Shown piece after piece: positions 50,256 to 59,517 of a stretch of 64,000 nt of DNA. Each line of letters starts with the position of its first letter. Position 1 is the stretch's first letter. A program made the translations under genes and the position numbers. The DNA is from Novosphingobium sp. 9U (GTDB lineage Bacteria; Pseudomonadota; Alphaproteobacteria; Sphingomonadales; Sphingomonadaceae): contig NZ_LR732469.1 of NCBI RefSeq assembly GCF_902506425.1, forward strand, positions 851,704 through 915,703, in the 5' to 3' direction. Below the pieces are notes generated by a model. That model had not been told where the DNA came from, did not search any database, and saw only the letters and a list, made by a program, of their open reading frames with translations.

Positions 50256-51035
50256 TCAGGCCGGCTTCCAGCCGATTTCGGCCGACTTGGCGGACTTGGG
50301 CACATCGGTCACCGCCTCGTTGATGGTGATCGTCTCACCAGGTGCCAGCTCGCGCTTGGGCGGCACGACTTCCCAGCTGTAGACGATCCGCTCACGCGCA
50401 TCGCGCAGCACGATGAGGATGGTGGGCACCGAGCGAGTCTCTCGCCCGATGTTGCTGACGGTGCCGCTTGCGCCGAAATACTCGGTGCCGTTGGGCAGGG
50501 TGCGCCGGTCCTGCCGCTTGGGTGGGAAGTCGAGCGCGAGGTCCTGCTGCGCCTGGGCGAAGGTCGGGCGGGCGACGGGTACCCAATCAGGCAGACCGGC
50601 CCAGGCGACGACGCCGGCCAGGCCGAGCGTCACCACCGCGAACACCACCGCCGCGGCCATGCCGATCTTGGCCCAGTTGCGCCGGGGCCGGAAGGGTGGC
50701 GCGAAGTCGAAGCGGGAAGGACCTTCGTCGGTGAACTGGGTGCCGGCCGTATCGTCGTACACCGGACGCGGTGTGGGCGCCTCGCGGGCCACCGCCGGCT
50801 CGGGCGCGGGCGGCGGGGGAACGGGTTCGGCGACTTGCGGACGGGGTGCCGCTTCGGCCGCATCGACAACCGGTGTGGCGTGCGCAGGCGCGATGCCCTC
50901 TGCCATTTCGAGCACGGGTCCGTCTTGGAACCAGCTGTGGCGACACTTGGCGCAGCGGACGGTGCGTCCATCGATGCCGATCGCGCTGTCCGGGACCGCA
51001 TAGCGAGTGGCGCAGGCGGGGCAGGCGATAATCAT
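50256..51035 (-). CDS. Zinc-ribbon (MJ0042) membrane protein with DUF3426 domain
   Basis: A 259-aa protein with an N-terminal MJ0042-type zinc finger (C5, C8, C28, C31: CPAC...CAKC), a Pro/Ala/Glu-rich linker, one transmembrane helix (IGMAAAVVFAVVTLGLAGVVAWAG) and a C-terminal DUF3426 domain (SGTVSNIGRETRSVPTILIVL). Such proteins occur next to ftsE/ftsX in sphingomonads. It may be an envelope regulator, but function is unknown. ATG at 51035 begins directly at the zinc finger; upstream frame extension is not conserved. It is divergent from ftsE across a leader with a hairpin. Confidence 0.88.
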   Translation of the reverse strand: MIIACPACATRYAVPDSAIGIDGRTVRCAKCRHSWFQDGPVLEMAEGIAPAHATPVVDAAEAAPRPQVAEPVPPPPAPEPAVAREAPTPRPVYDDTAGTQFTDEGPSRFDFAPPFRPRRNWAKIGMAAAVVFAVVTLGLAGVVAWAGLPDWVPVARPTFAQAQQDLALDFPPKRQDRRTLPNGTEYFGASGTVSNIGRETRSVPTILIVLRDARERIVYSWEVVPPKRELAPGETITINEAVTDVPKSAKSAEIGWKPA

Positions 51036-51179
51036 GGTCGCGACACTAAGCACGGGAGCGTGGCTCACGACAAGGCGGTGACACCCGGGTTCTTGGCACC
51101 GACCTGCTTTTTTCCACATTCATGGTCGCTTATACACAAGCCCGACTGGGCGCCCGCCGTCGCTGGTTCGCGGTGCCCG

Positions 51180-51205
51180 CGGTGCCGCTTGCCTGAGCGG
51201 CACCG
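51180..51205 (+). other. Hairpin in the ftsE leader
   Basis: CGGTGCCGCT and AGCGGCACCG form a 10-bp perfect stem with loop TGCCTG, about 50 bp before ftsE and between it and the divergent zinc-ribbon gene. No T tract follows; a role in mRNA structure or as a regulatory site is possible. Confidence 0.45.
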
Positions 51206-51252
51206 GCAGCTTACCGCCGTCTTCACGAATTCCCGTTACCGAAGACGAGGCG

Positions 51253-51972
51253 ATGAGCAGCAAGGCCGAAGGCGAAATCATTCATTTCGACAACGTCGGC
51301 CTGCGCTACGAGCACGATCGCGAGGTGCTGAGCGACTTGTCGTTCACGCTGTTCCCTGGCTCGTTCTACTTCCTCACCGGTGCCAGCGGCGCGGGCAAGA
51401 CCACGCTGCTGCGCCTGCTGTACCTCGCCCAGAGGCCGTCGCGCGGCGTCATCCGCATGTTCGGCAAGGACGCGATAACGATGCCGCGCAGCGGGTTGCC
51501 CGCGCTGCGGCGGCGGATCGGCGTGGTGTTCCAGGACTTCCGCCTCGTCCCGCACTTGTCCGCCTTCGACAACGTAGCGCTGCCGCTGCGCGTCGCCGGC
51601 TTCAGCGAGCGCGACATCGCCGGCCCAGTCCGCGACATCCTGCAATGGGTCGGGCTGGCCGACCGCAAGGAGTCCCGCCCGGCCACCCTGTCGGGCGGGG
51701 AGCAGCAGCGGATCGCCATCGCCCGGGCTGTGATCGGCCGGCCCGACGTGCTCGTCGCCGACGAGCCGACCGGCAACGTCGATCCCGAGATGGCGCTCAA
51801 GCTGATGCGGCTGTTCGAGCTGCTGAACCGCCAAGGTACGACGATCGTCGTCGCCACCCACGACGTCCACCTGCTTGCCAAAGTGCCCAACTCGCTGATC
51901 ATGCGGCTCGACCGCGGGCGCCTGTCCGATCCCACCGGCGCGCTGCGCTACCCGCCGCGGCGGCCGTCTTGA
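51253..51972 (+). CDS. ftsE: Cell division ATP-binding protein FtsE
   Basis: ABC ATPase of 239 aa that works with FtsX at the divisome to control cell-wall hydrolases. Walker A is GASGAGKTT (43-51), the Q-loop lies in VVFQDFRLVPHLSAFDNVALPLRV, the signature is LSGGEQQR, and Walker B is VLVADEPTGN. Its stop overlaps the TTG start of ftsX. First gene of the ftsE-ftsX-YdcF-plsC run, which are tightly spaced. Confidence 0.95.
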   Translation: MSSKAEGEIIHFDNVGLRYEHDREVLSDLSFTLFPGSFYFLTGASGAGKTTLLRLLYLAQRPSRGVIRMFGKDAITMPRSGLPALRRRIGVVFQDFRLVPHLSAFDNVALPLRVAGFSERDIAGPVRDILQWVGLADRKESRPATLSGGEQQRIAIARAVIGRPDVLVADEPTGNVDPEMALKLMRLFELLNRQGTTIVVATHDVHLLAKVPNSLIMRLDRGRLSDPTGALRYPPRRPS

Positions 51973-52907
51973 AGGCGCGCGCGAACAAGCGGCGGGGGAT
52001 CGCGCGTGGGCGGCGGCTGTTTGCCGGCGGCGAGGCGGAGTTGGTCCCGCAGGCGCGCCTTTCCGGGCCGATGCCCTGGGTCATCGCCATCATGGTCGCC
52101 TTGACCGCGATCGCGCTCGCCGCTGGCCTGGCCTTCGGCAACACCGTCACGTCCGCCAGCGCAGAGATCGCCGGCGGGATCACCGTGCAATTGGTCGAGC
52201 CGCGTGCCGACGTGCGCCAGCGCGAAGCTGCCCGCGCGCTCGACGCACTACGCGTGGTGCCGGGCGTCGCCAGCATGCGCCTGGTTCCACAAGAAGAGCT
52301 CGACGCGCTGGTGTCGCCCTGGCTGGGCACCGGAGTGGACTCGACGCAAGGCATCGGCGTGCCGGTGCCGGCGCTCATCGACGTGCGCCTGACGCGCTCG
52401 GCCAACCGCGAGCGGATCCTCGCGGTCCGGCACGCACTGGCCGCGGTCGCGCCATCGGCCCGCGTCGATGCGCAGGCCGAGTGGCTCAAGCCCGTGTTCG
52501 ACGCGATCGTTTCGCTCCAGTGGCTCGCCATCTCGCTTGTGGCGCTGCTTGCCGCTGCGCTCGCGGCTGCCGTGCTGCTGGCTGCCCGCTCGGCCCTGGG
52601 CGCCAACCGCGATACCATCGAGATCGTGCACTTGCTGGGCGGTACCGACAGCCAGATCGCCCGCGTGTTCCAGCGCTCGATCGCGGTGGACGCGGCGGGC
52701 GGCGGTGCGGTGGGGCTGGCCCTAGCGATGGTCGTCATCCTCTCGCTCGGTCGGCGCTTCTCGGGGCTGGGTGCGGGCATGGTCAGCAGCGGCGCGCTGG
52801 TCTGGAGCGACTGGCTGCTCCTCGCCCTCGTACCTTTGCTGGCGACCGGCCTGGCGATGCTGACTGCCCGACTGACGGTGATGCACGCCTTGCGCAAGAT
52901 GCTATAG
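51969..52907 (+). CDS. ftsX: Cell division protein FtsX
   Basis: Permease partner of FtsE, 312 aa, with an N-terminal cytoplasmic segment, a first transmembrane helix (WVIAIMVALTAIALAAGLAF), a periplasmic domain and three C-terminal helices. The segment TIEIVHLLGGTDSQIARVFQ is the conserved FtsX motif before the third helix. The only start that keeps the cytoplasmic part is TTG at 51969, overlapping the ftsE stop as TTGA; an internal ATG would lose about 35 residues. The non-ATG start and overlap suggest translational coupling. Confidence 0.92.
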   Translation: MKARANKRRGIARGRRLFAGGEAELVPQARLSGPMPWVIAIMVALTAIALAAGLAFGNTVTSASAEIAGGITVQLVEPRADVRQREAARALDALRVVPGVASMRLVPQEELDALVSPWLGTGVDSTQGIGVPVPALIDVRLTRSANRERILAVRHALAAVAPSARVDAQAEWLKPVFDAIVSLQWLAISLVALLAAALAAAVLLAARSALGANRDTIEIVHLLGGTDSQIARVFQRSIAVDAAGGGAVGLALAMVVILSLGRRFSGLGAGMVSSGALVWSDWLLLALVPLLATGLAMLTARLTVMHALRKML

Positions 52908-52916
52908 CCTGCAGCG

Positions 52917-53456
52917 ATGTTTCGCCGCATTGCCGCCTTTGTCCTGCTCGTATGGGTCTTTGGGTTCCTCTGGTTCGCGGTCGCCTTGCCGCGTCCCGCG
53001 GGCAACGAGCGGACCGACGCGGTGATCGTGCTGACCGGCGGCCCCGGGCGCATCCCGCGTTCGCTGGTCGTGCTGCGCCAACGGCTAGCGCCCCGCCTGC
53101 TGGTCTCGGGCGTCGATCCCGAAGTGCTTCCGCGCGAGTTCATGCAGGAGTACGACGTGCCGCCGCAGCTGATGCGCTGTTGCATCACTTTGGGTTATCG
53201 CGCCTTCGACACCCGCTCCAACGCGGTGGAAGCGGCCAACTGGCTGCAGCAGCGCAAGGCACGCACCGTGCGCCTGGTGACGGTCGACTGGCACATGCGG
53301 CGCGCCGCTTTCGAGCTTGGTCGCGAGCTGCCCAAGGGCACGGTGATGATCGAGGATGCGGTGCGCAGCCATCCTTCGCTCCAGATCCTGTTCCTGGAGT
53401 ACCACAAGCTGCTGGCACGCTACGCCGTCGACACCTGGCAGAGGCTGCGGAGGTGA
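52917..53456 (+). CDS. YdcF family (DUF218/ElyC-like) protein
   Basis: A 179-aa protein of the DUF218 family with one N-terminal membrane helix (AAFVLLVWVFGFLWFAVAL). The domain has DAVIVLTGGPGRI at the start and the segment TRSNAVEAANWLQQRKARTVRLVTVDWHMRRA typical of the group. Members include SanA and ElyC, involved in envelope integrity and lipid-linked sugar handling. Encoded 9 bp after ftsX and overlapping the acyltransferase, so an envelope role is likely. Confidence 0.87.
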   Translation: MFRRIAAFVLLVWVFGFLWFAVALPRPAGNERTDAVIVLTGGPGRIPRSLVVLRQRLAPRLLVSGVDPEVLPREFMQEYDVPPQLMRCCITLGYRAFDTRSNAVEAANWLQQRKARTVRLVTVDWHMRRAAFELGRELPKGTVMIEDAVRSHPSLQILFLEYHKLLARYAVDTWQRLRR

Positions 53457-54160
53457 CGCGCGTCGGCGACGTTCTGCGCAGCCTGGTGTTCTACCTGGCC
53501 TTCTACGCCGGATCGGTGGGCTACGTGCTGGTGGCGCTCGGCATGCTGCCGTTCGGCGAGGGGGCCTTCCAGCGCGTGGTGCTGGGCTGGTCGCGCTTTC
53601 ACAGGCGCTGCACACGCTGGATCCTGGGCATCCGCGTCGTGGTAGAGGGAGAGCTGCCGAGCAAGGACGTGCTGGTAGCGATGAAGCACGAAAGCTTCTT
53701 CGAGGCGATCGACCTGCCCAACCTGCTGCCCATGCCCGCGATCATCGCAAAGGCAGAACTGCTGCGCATCCCGCTGTGGGGCCGCGCCGGGCGGCTCTAC
53801 GGCCTCGTCGGGGTGGAGCGGGACCAGGGCGCCCGCGCCCTGCGCACCATGCTGACCCAGGCGCGGGGCATGATCGCGGCAGGCCGGCTCATGGCGATCT
53901 TTCCCGAAGGCACGCGCGTGCCGCATGGAGAGGTGGCTCCGCTCGGTTCGGGCTTCGCGGGCCTCTACAAGATGCTGCGCCTGCCGGTGGTGCCGATCGC
54001 GCTCGACAGCGGGAGGCTGTACCATCGCACGTGGAAGCGACGGGGCCTGATCACGATGCGAGTGGGAGAGATCATTCCCGCCGGCCTCCCCCGCGACGAG
54101 TTGGAGGCACGGGTGCAGGACGCGATCAATGTCCTGAACCCGATCGAGACGACACGCTAG
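53453..54160 (+). CDS. plsC: 1-acyl-sn-glycerol-3-phosphate acyltransferase
   Basis: PlsC-family lysophosphatidic acid acyltransferase of 235 aa, membrane-associated (hydrophobic segment about 10-33). The acceptor motif H-x4-D is present as H79-ESFF-E84, with Glu in place of Asp; the second motif FPEGTR is at 150-155 and VVPIALDSG follows. The GTG start at 53453 overlaps the YdcF stop (GTGA). It makes phosphatidic acid for membrane phospholipids. The tail overlaps the convergent transglutaminase gene. Confidence 0.9.
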   Translation: MTRVGDVLRSLVFYLAFYAGSVGYVLVALGMLPFGEGAFQRVVLGWSRFHRRCTRWILGIRVVVEGELPSKDVLVAMKHESFFEAIDLPNLLPMPAIIAKAELLRIPLWGRAGRLYGLVGVERDQGARALRTMLTQARGMIAAGRLMAIFPEGTRVPHGEVAPLGSGFAGLYKMLRLPVVPIALDSGRLYHRTWKRRGLITMRVGEIIPAGLPRDELEARVQDAINVLNPIETTR

Positions 54161-54933
54161 CCGGCAGTTACCTGCACCGACTGGTTCTGCATGTTGGCCA
54201 GGCCGTAGCTCGTCAGGAACGAGACGTCCGCCGCGTCGCGCCCGACGCCGATCTTGGCCATCGTGTCCGGCGTCGACATGCCGGTCGCGTCGACCATGTA
54301 CCAGGTGTTGTCGAGGAACACCTCGGCCACCGCGTGGAAGTCCTGCGGCTCGACGCCCAGGCCATAGACGCTGCAGAAGCGCGCGGGGATGGCGCTCGCC
54401 CGGGTCATGCTGATCATCAGGTGCGCAAAGTCGCGGCAGACGCCCTCTCGGGCATTGTAGGTGTCCATCGCGCCGGTCGAGGCGTTGGAGCTGCCGGCCT
54501 GATAGGTGAGGTTCGCTTCGATCCAATCGCGGATCGCAGCTACGCGAGCGCCGCCTTGCGTGTCGCCGAACAAGTCGCCGACGATCTGCTGGAACTGGTC
54601 CGACGCGCAGTAGCGTGACGGCAGGATGTATTCGATCGTCTCGCCCGGCAGCAGGTGCGGCGGCACGGCTTGCAACTGCGCGATGTCGGCAGTGAGGCGG
54701 TTGATCTCGACCAGGGCATTGTAGCGCACGGTCAGCGCGCCCTGCATGCGCAGCCAGATGCGGTCACCGATGGTGTCGTGACCGGTGACCCGGGCGAAGT
54801 GCTGCACCGGCGGCAGCTCGATATGTGCGCTGACCACGCGCTGCTCGGGGATGATCGCGGCCTCGATCTGCAGGAGCAGGTCGGCCTCGGAGGGCACGTC
54901 GTATTGGAGCTCGGACGATATCGAGAGTTTCAT
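54157..54933 (-). CDS. Transglutaminase family protein
   Basis: A 258-aa transglutaminase-like cysteine protease fold. The catalytic triad is Cys in REGVCRDFAH, His in DFHAVAEVFL and Asp in MVDATGMS. An N-terminal beta domain (LSISSELQYDVPSEADLLLQIEAA) precedes it, as in the bacterial transglutaminase group found with alpha-E and circularly permuted ATP-grasp proteins. No signal peptide is evident. Function unknown; probably peptide or amide bond processing. Confidence 0.9.
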   Translation of the reverse strand: MKLSISSELQYDVPSEADLLLQIEAAIIPEQRVVSAHIELPPVQHFARVTGHDTIGDRIWLRMQGALTVRYNALVEINRLTADIAQLQAVPPHLLPGETIEYILPSRYCASDQFQQIVGDLFGDTQGGARVAAIRDWIEANLTYQAGSSNASTGAMDTYNAREGVCRDFAHLMISMTRASAIPARFCSVYGLGVEPQDFHAVAEVFLDNTWYMVDATGMSTPDTMAKIGVGRDAADVSFLTSYGLANMQNQSVQVTAG

Positions 54934-55016
54934 GCAGCGCCTTTGCGGGAAGAGGTTTGGCCGCTCAAAGCGCGAGATGCGGTCCGGCTCCCGCAGCTGC
55001 GAAGTATAGTTGCCGT

Positions 55017-55946
55017 TCAGCCTTCACCGGGCTTGCGATCGGACTTGTGGTCGGCACGGCCGAAGTCCGGCCGGTCGTCGTCCTGCCCCTCTTCGATGAT
55101 GGAGCGGCGGGTCGCCCGGGTACGCTCAAAGTGCTTGAACAGGGTCTCGCCGTCGCCGATGCGGATGGCCCTCTGGAGCGCGGTCAGGTCCTCCGTGAAG
55201 CGCTGCAGCATGGTCAGCACCGCCTGCTTGTTCGACAGGAATACGTCGCGCCACATCGTCGGATCGGAGGCGGCGATGCGGGTGAAGTCGCGGAAGCCGC
55301 CGGCTGAGTACTTGATCACTTCGGACTGGGTGACTTCTTCCAGATCAGAAGCGGTACCGACGATGGTGTACGCGATCAGGTGCGGCAGGTGGCTGGTGAC
55401 GGCGAGAACCAGATCGTGATGCGCCGCGTCCATGATCTCGACGTTGGCGCCCAGCGCTTCCCAGAAGGCGACGAGCTGCGAGAGCTTCACCAGGTTGGTC
55501 TGCGGCGGGGGAGTGACGATGCACCAGCGATTGCGGAACAGCTCGGCAAACCCCGCGTCCGCGCCCGAGTTCTCGGTGCCTGCGACGGGGTGGGCGGGGA
55601 TGACCAGATGGTCGGGCAGCGCTTCGCTCAGCGCCTTTGCGACGACCTGCTTGCTGGAGCCGACATCGCTGACGAGGGTATCGGCAGGCAGGGCGGCGCG
55701 CACTTGCTCGGCGGCGATGCCCATCGCGCCGAGCGGTACGCAGAAGATCACGAGGTCGCACTCTGCCACGGCCTCGGCGGCACTGTCGCAGACCTTGTGA
55801 ACCAGATGGCGCTCGGCCGCGCGCGAGCGGGTGATCGCGTCGCGGTCATAGCCGGTGGTGACGGCGTCGGGGAGGTAGGCCTGAACGGCAAGACCGATCG
55901 AGCCGCCTTGCAGGCCAAGGCCGATGATGGCGACGCGTTGGAACAT
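55017..55946 (-). CDS. tyrA: Prephenate/arogenate dehydrogenase
   Basis: Tyrosine biosynthesis enzyme of 309 aa that oxidatively decarboxylates prephenate or arogenate. The NAD-binding motif is GLGLQGGS (9-16), and the conserved HPVAGTENSGADAGFAELF and HHDLVLAVTSHLPHLIAY segments are present. The acidic C-terminal tail (EEGQDDDRPDFGRADHKSD) is extra to the catalytic core. Its ATG overlaps the hisC stop (ATGA). HisC-type aminotransferases can also work in tyrosine synthesis, consistent with the pairing. Confidence 0.94.
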   Translation of the reverse strand: MFQRVAIIGLGLQGGSIGLAVQAYLPDAVTTGYDRDAITRSRAAERHLVHKVCDSAAEAVAECDLVIFCVPLGAMGIAAEQVRAALPADTLVSDVGSSKQVVAKALSEALPDHLVIPAHPVAGTENSGADAGFAELFRNRWCIVTPPPQTNLVKLSQLVAFWEALGANVEIMDAAHHDLVLAVTSHLPHLIAYTIVGTASDLEEVTQSEVIKYSAGGFRDFTRIAASDPTMWRDVFLSNKQAVLTMLQRFTEDLTALQRAIRIGDGETLFKHFERTRATRRSIIEEGQDDDRPDFGRADHKSDRKPGEG

Positions 55947-57064
55947 CAGCGCCCCGCCGCTTCGCGCACCATTTCCTGCAAGCCCGCGACGATCGCGTCC
56001 ATGTCGTGCGGCTTGCCGATCGTGAAGCGCAGCGCCTGGGGCAGGCCCTGGCCGGGCAGCCAGCGGACGATGTAGCCGCGATCGGCCAGCCCGTTGAACG
56101 CGGCTTCGGCAGTCAGCGCGCCCTCGAACAGCACCAGCACGAAATTCGCCTCGCTGGGCAGAGCGCGCAGGCCGTGGTTGCCCAGCGCTTTGACTGCGGT
56201 GACGAAGCGAGCCCGCTCGTCGCGGTTGTGCACGCGGGCCGCCTCGATGAAGGCAGGGTCGTCTAATGCGGCGAGCGCCATCGCCTGGCCGGTGCTCGGC
56301 ACGTTGAACGGCCCGCGGATGCGGTTCAGCGTCGCCACCAGCCCGGGTGCGCCCGTGGCCCAGCCGATGCGCTCTCCGGCGAGGCCATAAGCTTTGGAGA
56401 AGGTGCGCGTCACCAGCACGTTCTCGTGCGCGGCGGCGAGTTGCATCGCACCATCGTCGTCCTCCGCGGCGACATATTCTGCATAGGCGAGGTCGAGGAC
56501 CAGCAGCACGTCGGCAGGCAGGGCGGCGTGCAATCGCGCGATCTCGGCCTTGGGCAGGTACGAGCCAGTCGGGTTGTTAGGGTTGGCGACGAACACCACT
56601 CGTGTCCGCTCCGTCACCAGAGCCAGTAGCGCGTCGACGTCAGTGCCATAGTCGGCGTCCGGCGCCACGACCGGTGTCGCCCCGCAACGCCGGGCGGCGA
56701 TGTCGTAGACGGAGAAGCCGTAGCGCACGTAGATCACCTCGTCGTCCGGGCCGGCATAGCCCTGCGCCGCGAGGTTCAGCAGCTCGTCGGAGCCGGTGCC
56801 CATGACGATCAGCGCCGGATCGATCCCGTAGACCTCGCCAAGTTTGGCGCGCAGCGCCTTGCTCTCGGGGTCTGGATAGCGCGCCGGCCCTTGCGCCTTC
56901 GCCGCGAGCGCGAGCGGGCTGGTTCCGAGTGGATTCTCGTTTGCCGACAGCTTGATCAGCGGCTTGCCGTCCGCGCCGGCCGACTTGCCCGGCACGTAGG
57001 CATGGATCGCCTCGATCCAGGGTTTTGGTTCCGGGGCTCGGCTGCGGGTGATCGTGTCGCTCAT
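55946..57064 (-). CDS. hisC: Histidinol-phosphate aminotransferase
   Basis: Fold-type I PLP aminotransferase of 372 aa. The N-terminal [16 protein letters not shown], the cofactor-binding region [15 protein letters not shown], the substrate-proximal [11 protein letters not shown] and the PLP-lysine in [14 protein letters not shown] are all present. HisC converts imidazole acetol phosphate to histidinol phosphate; pairing with tyrA suggests it may also transaminate phenylpyruvate-type acids. A 300-bp divergent gap separates it from metX. Confidence 0.94.
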   Translation of the reverse strand: MSDTITRSRAPEPKPWIEAIHAYVPGKSAGADGKPLIKLSANENPLGTSPLALAAKAQGPARYPDPESKALRAKLGEVYGIDPALIVMGTGSDELLNLAAQGYAGPDDEVIYVRYGFSVYDIAARRCGATPVVAPDADYGTDVDALLALVTERTRVVFVANPNNPTGSYLPKAEIARLHAALPADVLLVLDLAYAEYVAAEDDDGAMQLAAAHENVLVTRTFSKAYGLAGERIGWATGAPGLVATLNRIRGPFNVPSTGQAMALAALDDPAFIEAARVHNRDERARFVTAVKALGNHGLRALPSEANFVLVLFEGALTAEAAFNGLADRGYIVRWLPGQGLPQALRFTIGKPHDMDAIVAGLQEMVREAAGR

Positions 57065-57170
57065 GATCGGCCGCCTTTAGCGCGGAAGCGGCAGATTGGC
57101 ACCCCCTTGGTCGATTGCCTGTTGGTTCGATGAGCCAATGTTTCAGAGCGGCTTCCAACCACACCGACTA

Positions 57171-57189
57171 TGCTGAGCTTGTCGAAGCA
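57171..57189. repeat. REP-like element TGCTGAGCTTGTCGAAGCA
   Basis: Matches the CTGAGCTTGTCGAAG core of short extragenic repeats widespread in sphingomonad genomes, with TGCT/AGCA ends able to pair. It lies in the hisC-metX gap. A related inverted copy is at 57245. Apart from these elements I see no other supported feature in this 300-bp gap. Confidence 0.55.
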
Positions 57190-57244
57190 TGCCGGCTGAG
57201 GTGGCGTGTTGTCGACAAAAGACGCACCGTTTGCTGGCAGGCTG

Positions 57245-57256
57245 CGACAAGCTTAG
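57245..57256. repeat. Inverted partner of the REP-like element (CGACAAGCTTAG)
   Basis: Resembles the reverse of the 57171 element (CGACAAGCTCAG) at 11 of 12 positions, in opposite orientation 72 bp away. The pair resembles a small bipartite REP arrangement. Confidence 0.4.
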
Positions 57257-57364
57257 CCCAGGCGGTGGTGGGGCGAGCCGCAAGGGGCTAACGATTGCAC
57301 TGCCTCGCTTTGCTACCCCCGCGATTGACACCGCGGCCCCCCACGCCCAATTCACCCGCTCACC

Positions 57365-58480
57365 ATGGCGACCGCCCCGATCATCGATCCCAGCAAGGTG
57401 CTGAACCTCGCGCAGCCGCTGCCGCTCGACAGCGGGCGTGAGCTGGATGGCGTGCGCATCGCCTACGAGAGCTACGGCACGCCCAACGCCGCGCGCGACA
57501 ACGCGATCTTCGTCGCCCATGCGCTGACCGGCGATCACCACCTCGCCAGCCCGCATCCCAAGACCGGCAAACCCGGCTGGTGGGTGCGCATGGTCGGCCC
57601 CGGCAAGCCGATCGATACCAACCGATTCTTCGTGGTCTGCGCGAACGTGCTGGGCAGTTGCATGGGCACGACCGGCCCTGCTTCGATCGCACCCGACGGC
57701 AAGCCCTGGGGCATGCGCTTTCCGGTCATAACCGTGCGCGACATGGTGCGCGCGCATGTCGCGCTGCTGGATGCGCTCGGGATCGAGCAACTGCACGCGG
57801 TCGTCGGTGGATCGATGGGCGGCATGCAGGCGCTCAGCCTTGCTGCCAACTTCGCGACCCGCGCCAAGGCGGTGCTGGTGATCGCCTCCACCGCGCGGCA
57901 CTCGGCGCAGAACATCGCCTTCCACGAAGTGGGCCGCCAGGCGATCATGGCCGATCCCGCCTGGCGGGAGGGCGATTACTATTCGCACGGCAAGGGACCG
58001 GAGAAGGGCCTGTCGGTCGCGCGCATGGCCGCGCACATCACCTACCTGTCCGAAGCCGGGCTCACAGAGAAGTTCGGCCGCCGCCTGCAGGATCGTGCCG
58101 AGAAGACCTTCGGCTTCGACGCCGACTTCCAGGTGGAAAGCTACCTGCGCTACCAGGGCCTGTCGTTCACCGACCGGTTCGACGCCAATGCCTATCTCTA
58201 CATCACCCGCGCCATGGACTACTTCGACCTGGCCGAAGAGCACGGCGGCCTGCTCGCCAACGCCTTTGCCGGCAGCAAGGCGCGCTTCTGCCTCGTCAGC
58301 TTCGATACCGACTGGCTCTATCCCACCGCCGAGTCGCGCAACGTCGCCCATGCGCTCACCGCCGCGGGCCTGCCGGTCAGCTTCGTCGAGCTGTCCGCGC
58401 CGTTCGGGCACGACTCTTTCCTCCTCGACGTACCTGCGCTCGATCGCGTGGTCGCCGGCTTCCTGGGCGAGGCGCAATGA
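57365..58480 (+). CDS. metX: Homoserine O-acetyltransferase
   Basis: Alpha/beta-hydrolase-fold acyltransferase of 371 aa that acylates homoserine in methionine synthesis. The nucleophile is S150 in GGSMGGMQ, the Asp lies in SFDTDWLYP, and the His in FGHDSFLLD. The HALTGDHHL and [19 protein letters not shown] segments are conserved. ATG at 57365 starts [10 protein letters not shown]. Coupled by overlap to a GNAT gene and then metW. Some MetX enzymes are succinyltransferases; the sequence alone does not decide. Confidence 0.94.
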   Translation: MATAPIIDPSKVLNLAQPLPLDSGRELDGVRIAYESYGTPNAARDNAIFVAHALTGDHHLASPHPKTGKPGWWVRMVGPGKPIDTNRFFVVCANVLGSCMGTTGPASIAPDGKPWGMRFPVITVRDMVRAHVALLDALGIEQLHAVVGGSMGGMQALSLAANFATRAKAVLVIASTARHSAQNIAFHEVGRQAIMADPAWREGDYYSHGKGPEKGLSVARMAAHITYLSEAGLTEKFGRRLQDRAEKTFGFDADFQVESYLRYQGLSFTDRFDANAYLYITRAMDYFDLAEEHGGLLANAFAGSKARFCLVSFDTDWLYPTAESRNVAHALTAAGLPVSFVELSAPFGHDSFLLDVPALDRVVAGFLGEAQ

Positions 58481-58923
58481 TCGCCCTGTCCGACGATCCG
58501 GCGCGGGTCGACCTCGATCGCGTGCACGGCTGGCTGACCACCAGCTACTGGACGCCCGGCATTTCGCGCGAGCGCGTGGCGAAGCAGAGCGCCGGGTCGC
58601 ATTGCCTCGGCGCTTACCACGCAGAGGACGGCCAAGTCGGCTTCGCCCGCGTGATCTCCGACAGAGCTAGCTTCGCCTGGATCGCCGACGTCTGGGTCGA
58701 TGAAGCAGCACGCGGGCAGGGCCTGGGGCGGCGCATGGTGCGGTGGTTCCTCGACCATCCCGACTATGCGACGGTCCGCCGCTTTGCCCTCGTCACGGCG
58801 GATGCGCACGGCGTGTACCAGGACCTCGGCTTCCATGCCCCGCTAAAGCCGGAGCGATACATGGAGCGGCTGTCGAGCGAGTTCGCCGACTTGCTCGCAG
58901 GTTCGACGGTGCCATCCCCATGA
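58477..58923 (+). CDS. GNAT family N-acetyltransferase
   Basis: A 148-aa GNAT acetyltransferase. The acetyl-CoA-binding region is [19 protein letters not shown] (R/Q-x2-G-x-G/A motif), preceded by the beta strand FAWIADVWV. Substrate unknown. It overlaps metX by ATGA and its stop overlaps metW by ATGA, so it is fully embedded in the methionine operon. This placement between metX and metW is unusual, as the two are normally adjacent. Confidence 0.9.
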   Translation: MIALSDDPARVDLDRVHGWLTTSYWTPGISRERVAKQSAGSHCLGAYHAEDGQVGFARVISDRASFAWIADVWVDEAARGQGLGRRMVRWFLDHPDYATVRRFALVTADAHGVYQDLGFHAPLKPERYMERLSSEFADLLAGSTVPSP

Positions 58924-59507
58924 CGCTGCGCCCCGACCTTGCCGTGATCGCCGACAATGTCGCGCTCGGTGCCCGCGTGCTCGACGTCGGCTGCGGCGAC
59001 GGCGCGCTGCTCGCCGCCTTGCGCGACAGCAAGGGCTGCGACGCGCGCGGCATGGAGATCGACGCCGCCAACGTCGCCGAATGCGTCGGGCGCGGGCTCT
59101 CGGTCATCCAAGGCGATGCCGACAAGGACCTGGCGTTCTACCCCGAGGCCTCGGTCGACTACGCCATCCTCAGCCAGACGCTGCAGACCACCATGCGTCC
59201 AGACCTGGTGCTGGAGGAACTGCTGCGGATCGGCCGGCGTGCCTTCGTCAGCTTTCCCAACTTCGCGCACTGGAAGGTGCGCACCTCGCTGTTGTGGACC
59301 GGGCGCATGCCCGTCACGCGGCTGCTGCCGGTCGCCTGGTACGAGACGCCGAACATCCACCACGCCACCGTCAATGACTTCCGCGACATGGTGCGCGATC
59401 GTGGCATCAAGGTGGAGCAGGCTTGGTTCCTGCGCGGCGATCGGCGCTGCGCCCCGGCGGCGGCGAGCTTCCGCGCCGAGCACGCGGTGTTCCTGCTCTC
59501 GCGCTGA
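58920..59507 (+). CDS. metW: Methionine biosynthesis protein MetW
   Basis: A 195-aa MetW protein with a methyltransferase-like fold that partners MetX in methionine synthesis. The SAM-binding style motif is RVLDVGCGDGALLAAL, followed by DARGMEIDAANVAECV and the characteristic PNFAHWKVRTSLLWTGRMPV and ETPNIHHATVNDF segments. Overlap with the preceding GNAT gene shows translational coupling. Confidence 0.93.
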   Translation: MTLRPDLAVIADNVALGARVLDVGCGDGALLAALRDSKGCDARGMEIDAANVAECVGRGLSVIQGDADKDLAFYPEASVDYAILSQTLQTTMRPDLVLEELLRIGRRAFVSFPNFAHWKVRTSLLWTGRMPVTRLLPVAWYETPNIHHATVNDFRDMVRDRGIKVEQAWFLRGDRRCAPAAASFRAEHAVFLLSR

Positions 59508-59517
59508 GGCACTGACC

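Noticed and set aside
50205..51968. Long in-frame upstream extension of ftsX
   Set aside because: It runs across the zinc-ribbon gene and ftsE in the wrong frame, giving low-complexity sequence; only the part from TTG 51969 encodes FtsX.
57065..57364. SAM riboswitch before metX
   Set aside because: A SAM-type leader is common before methionine genes, but I could not match the conserved SAM-II or SAM-I core bases; only REP-like repeats are evident.
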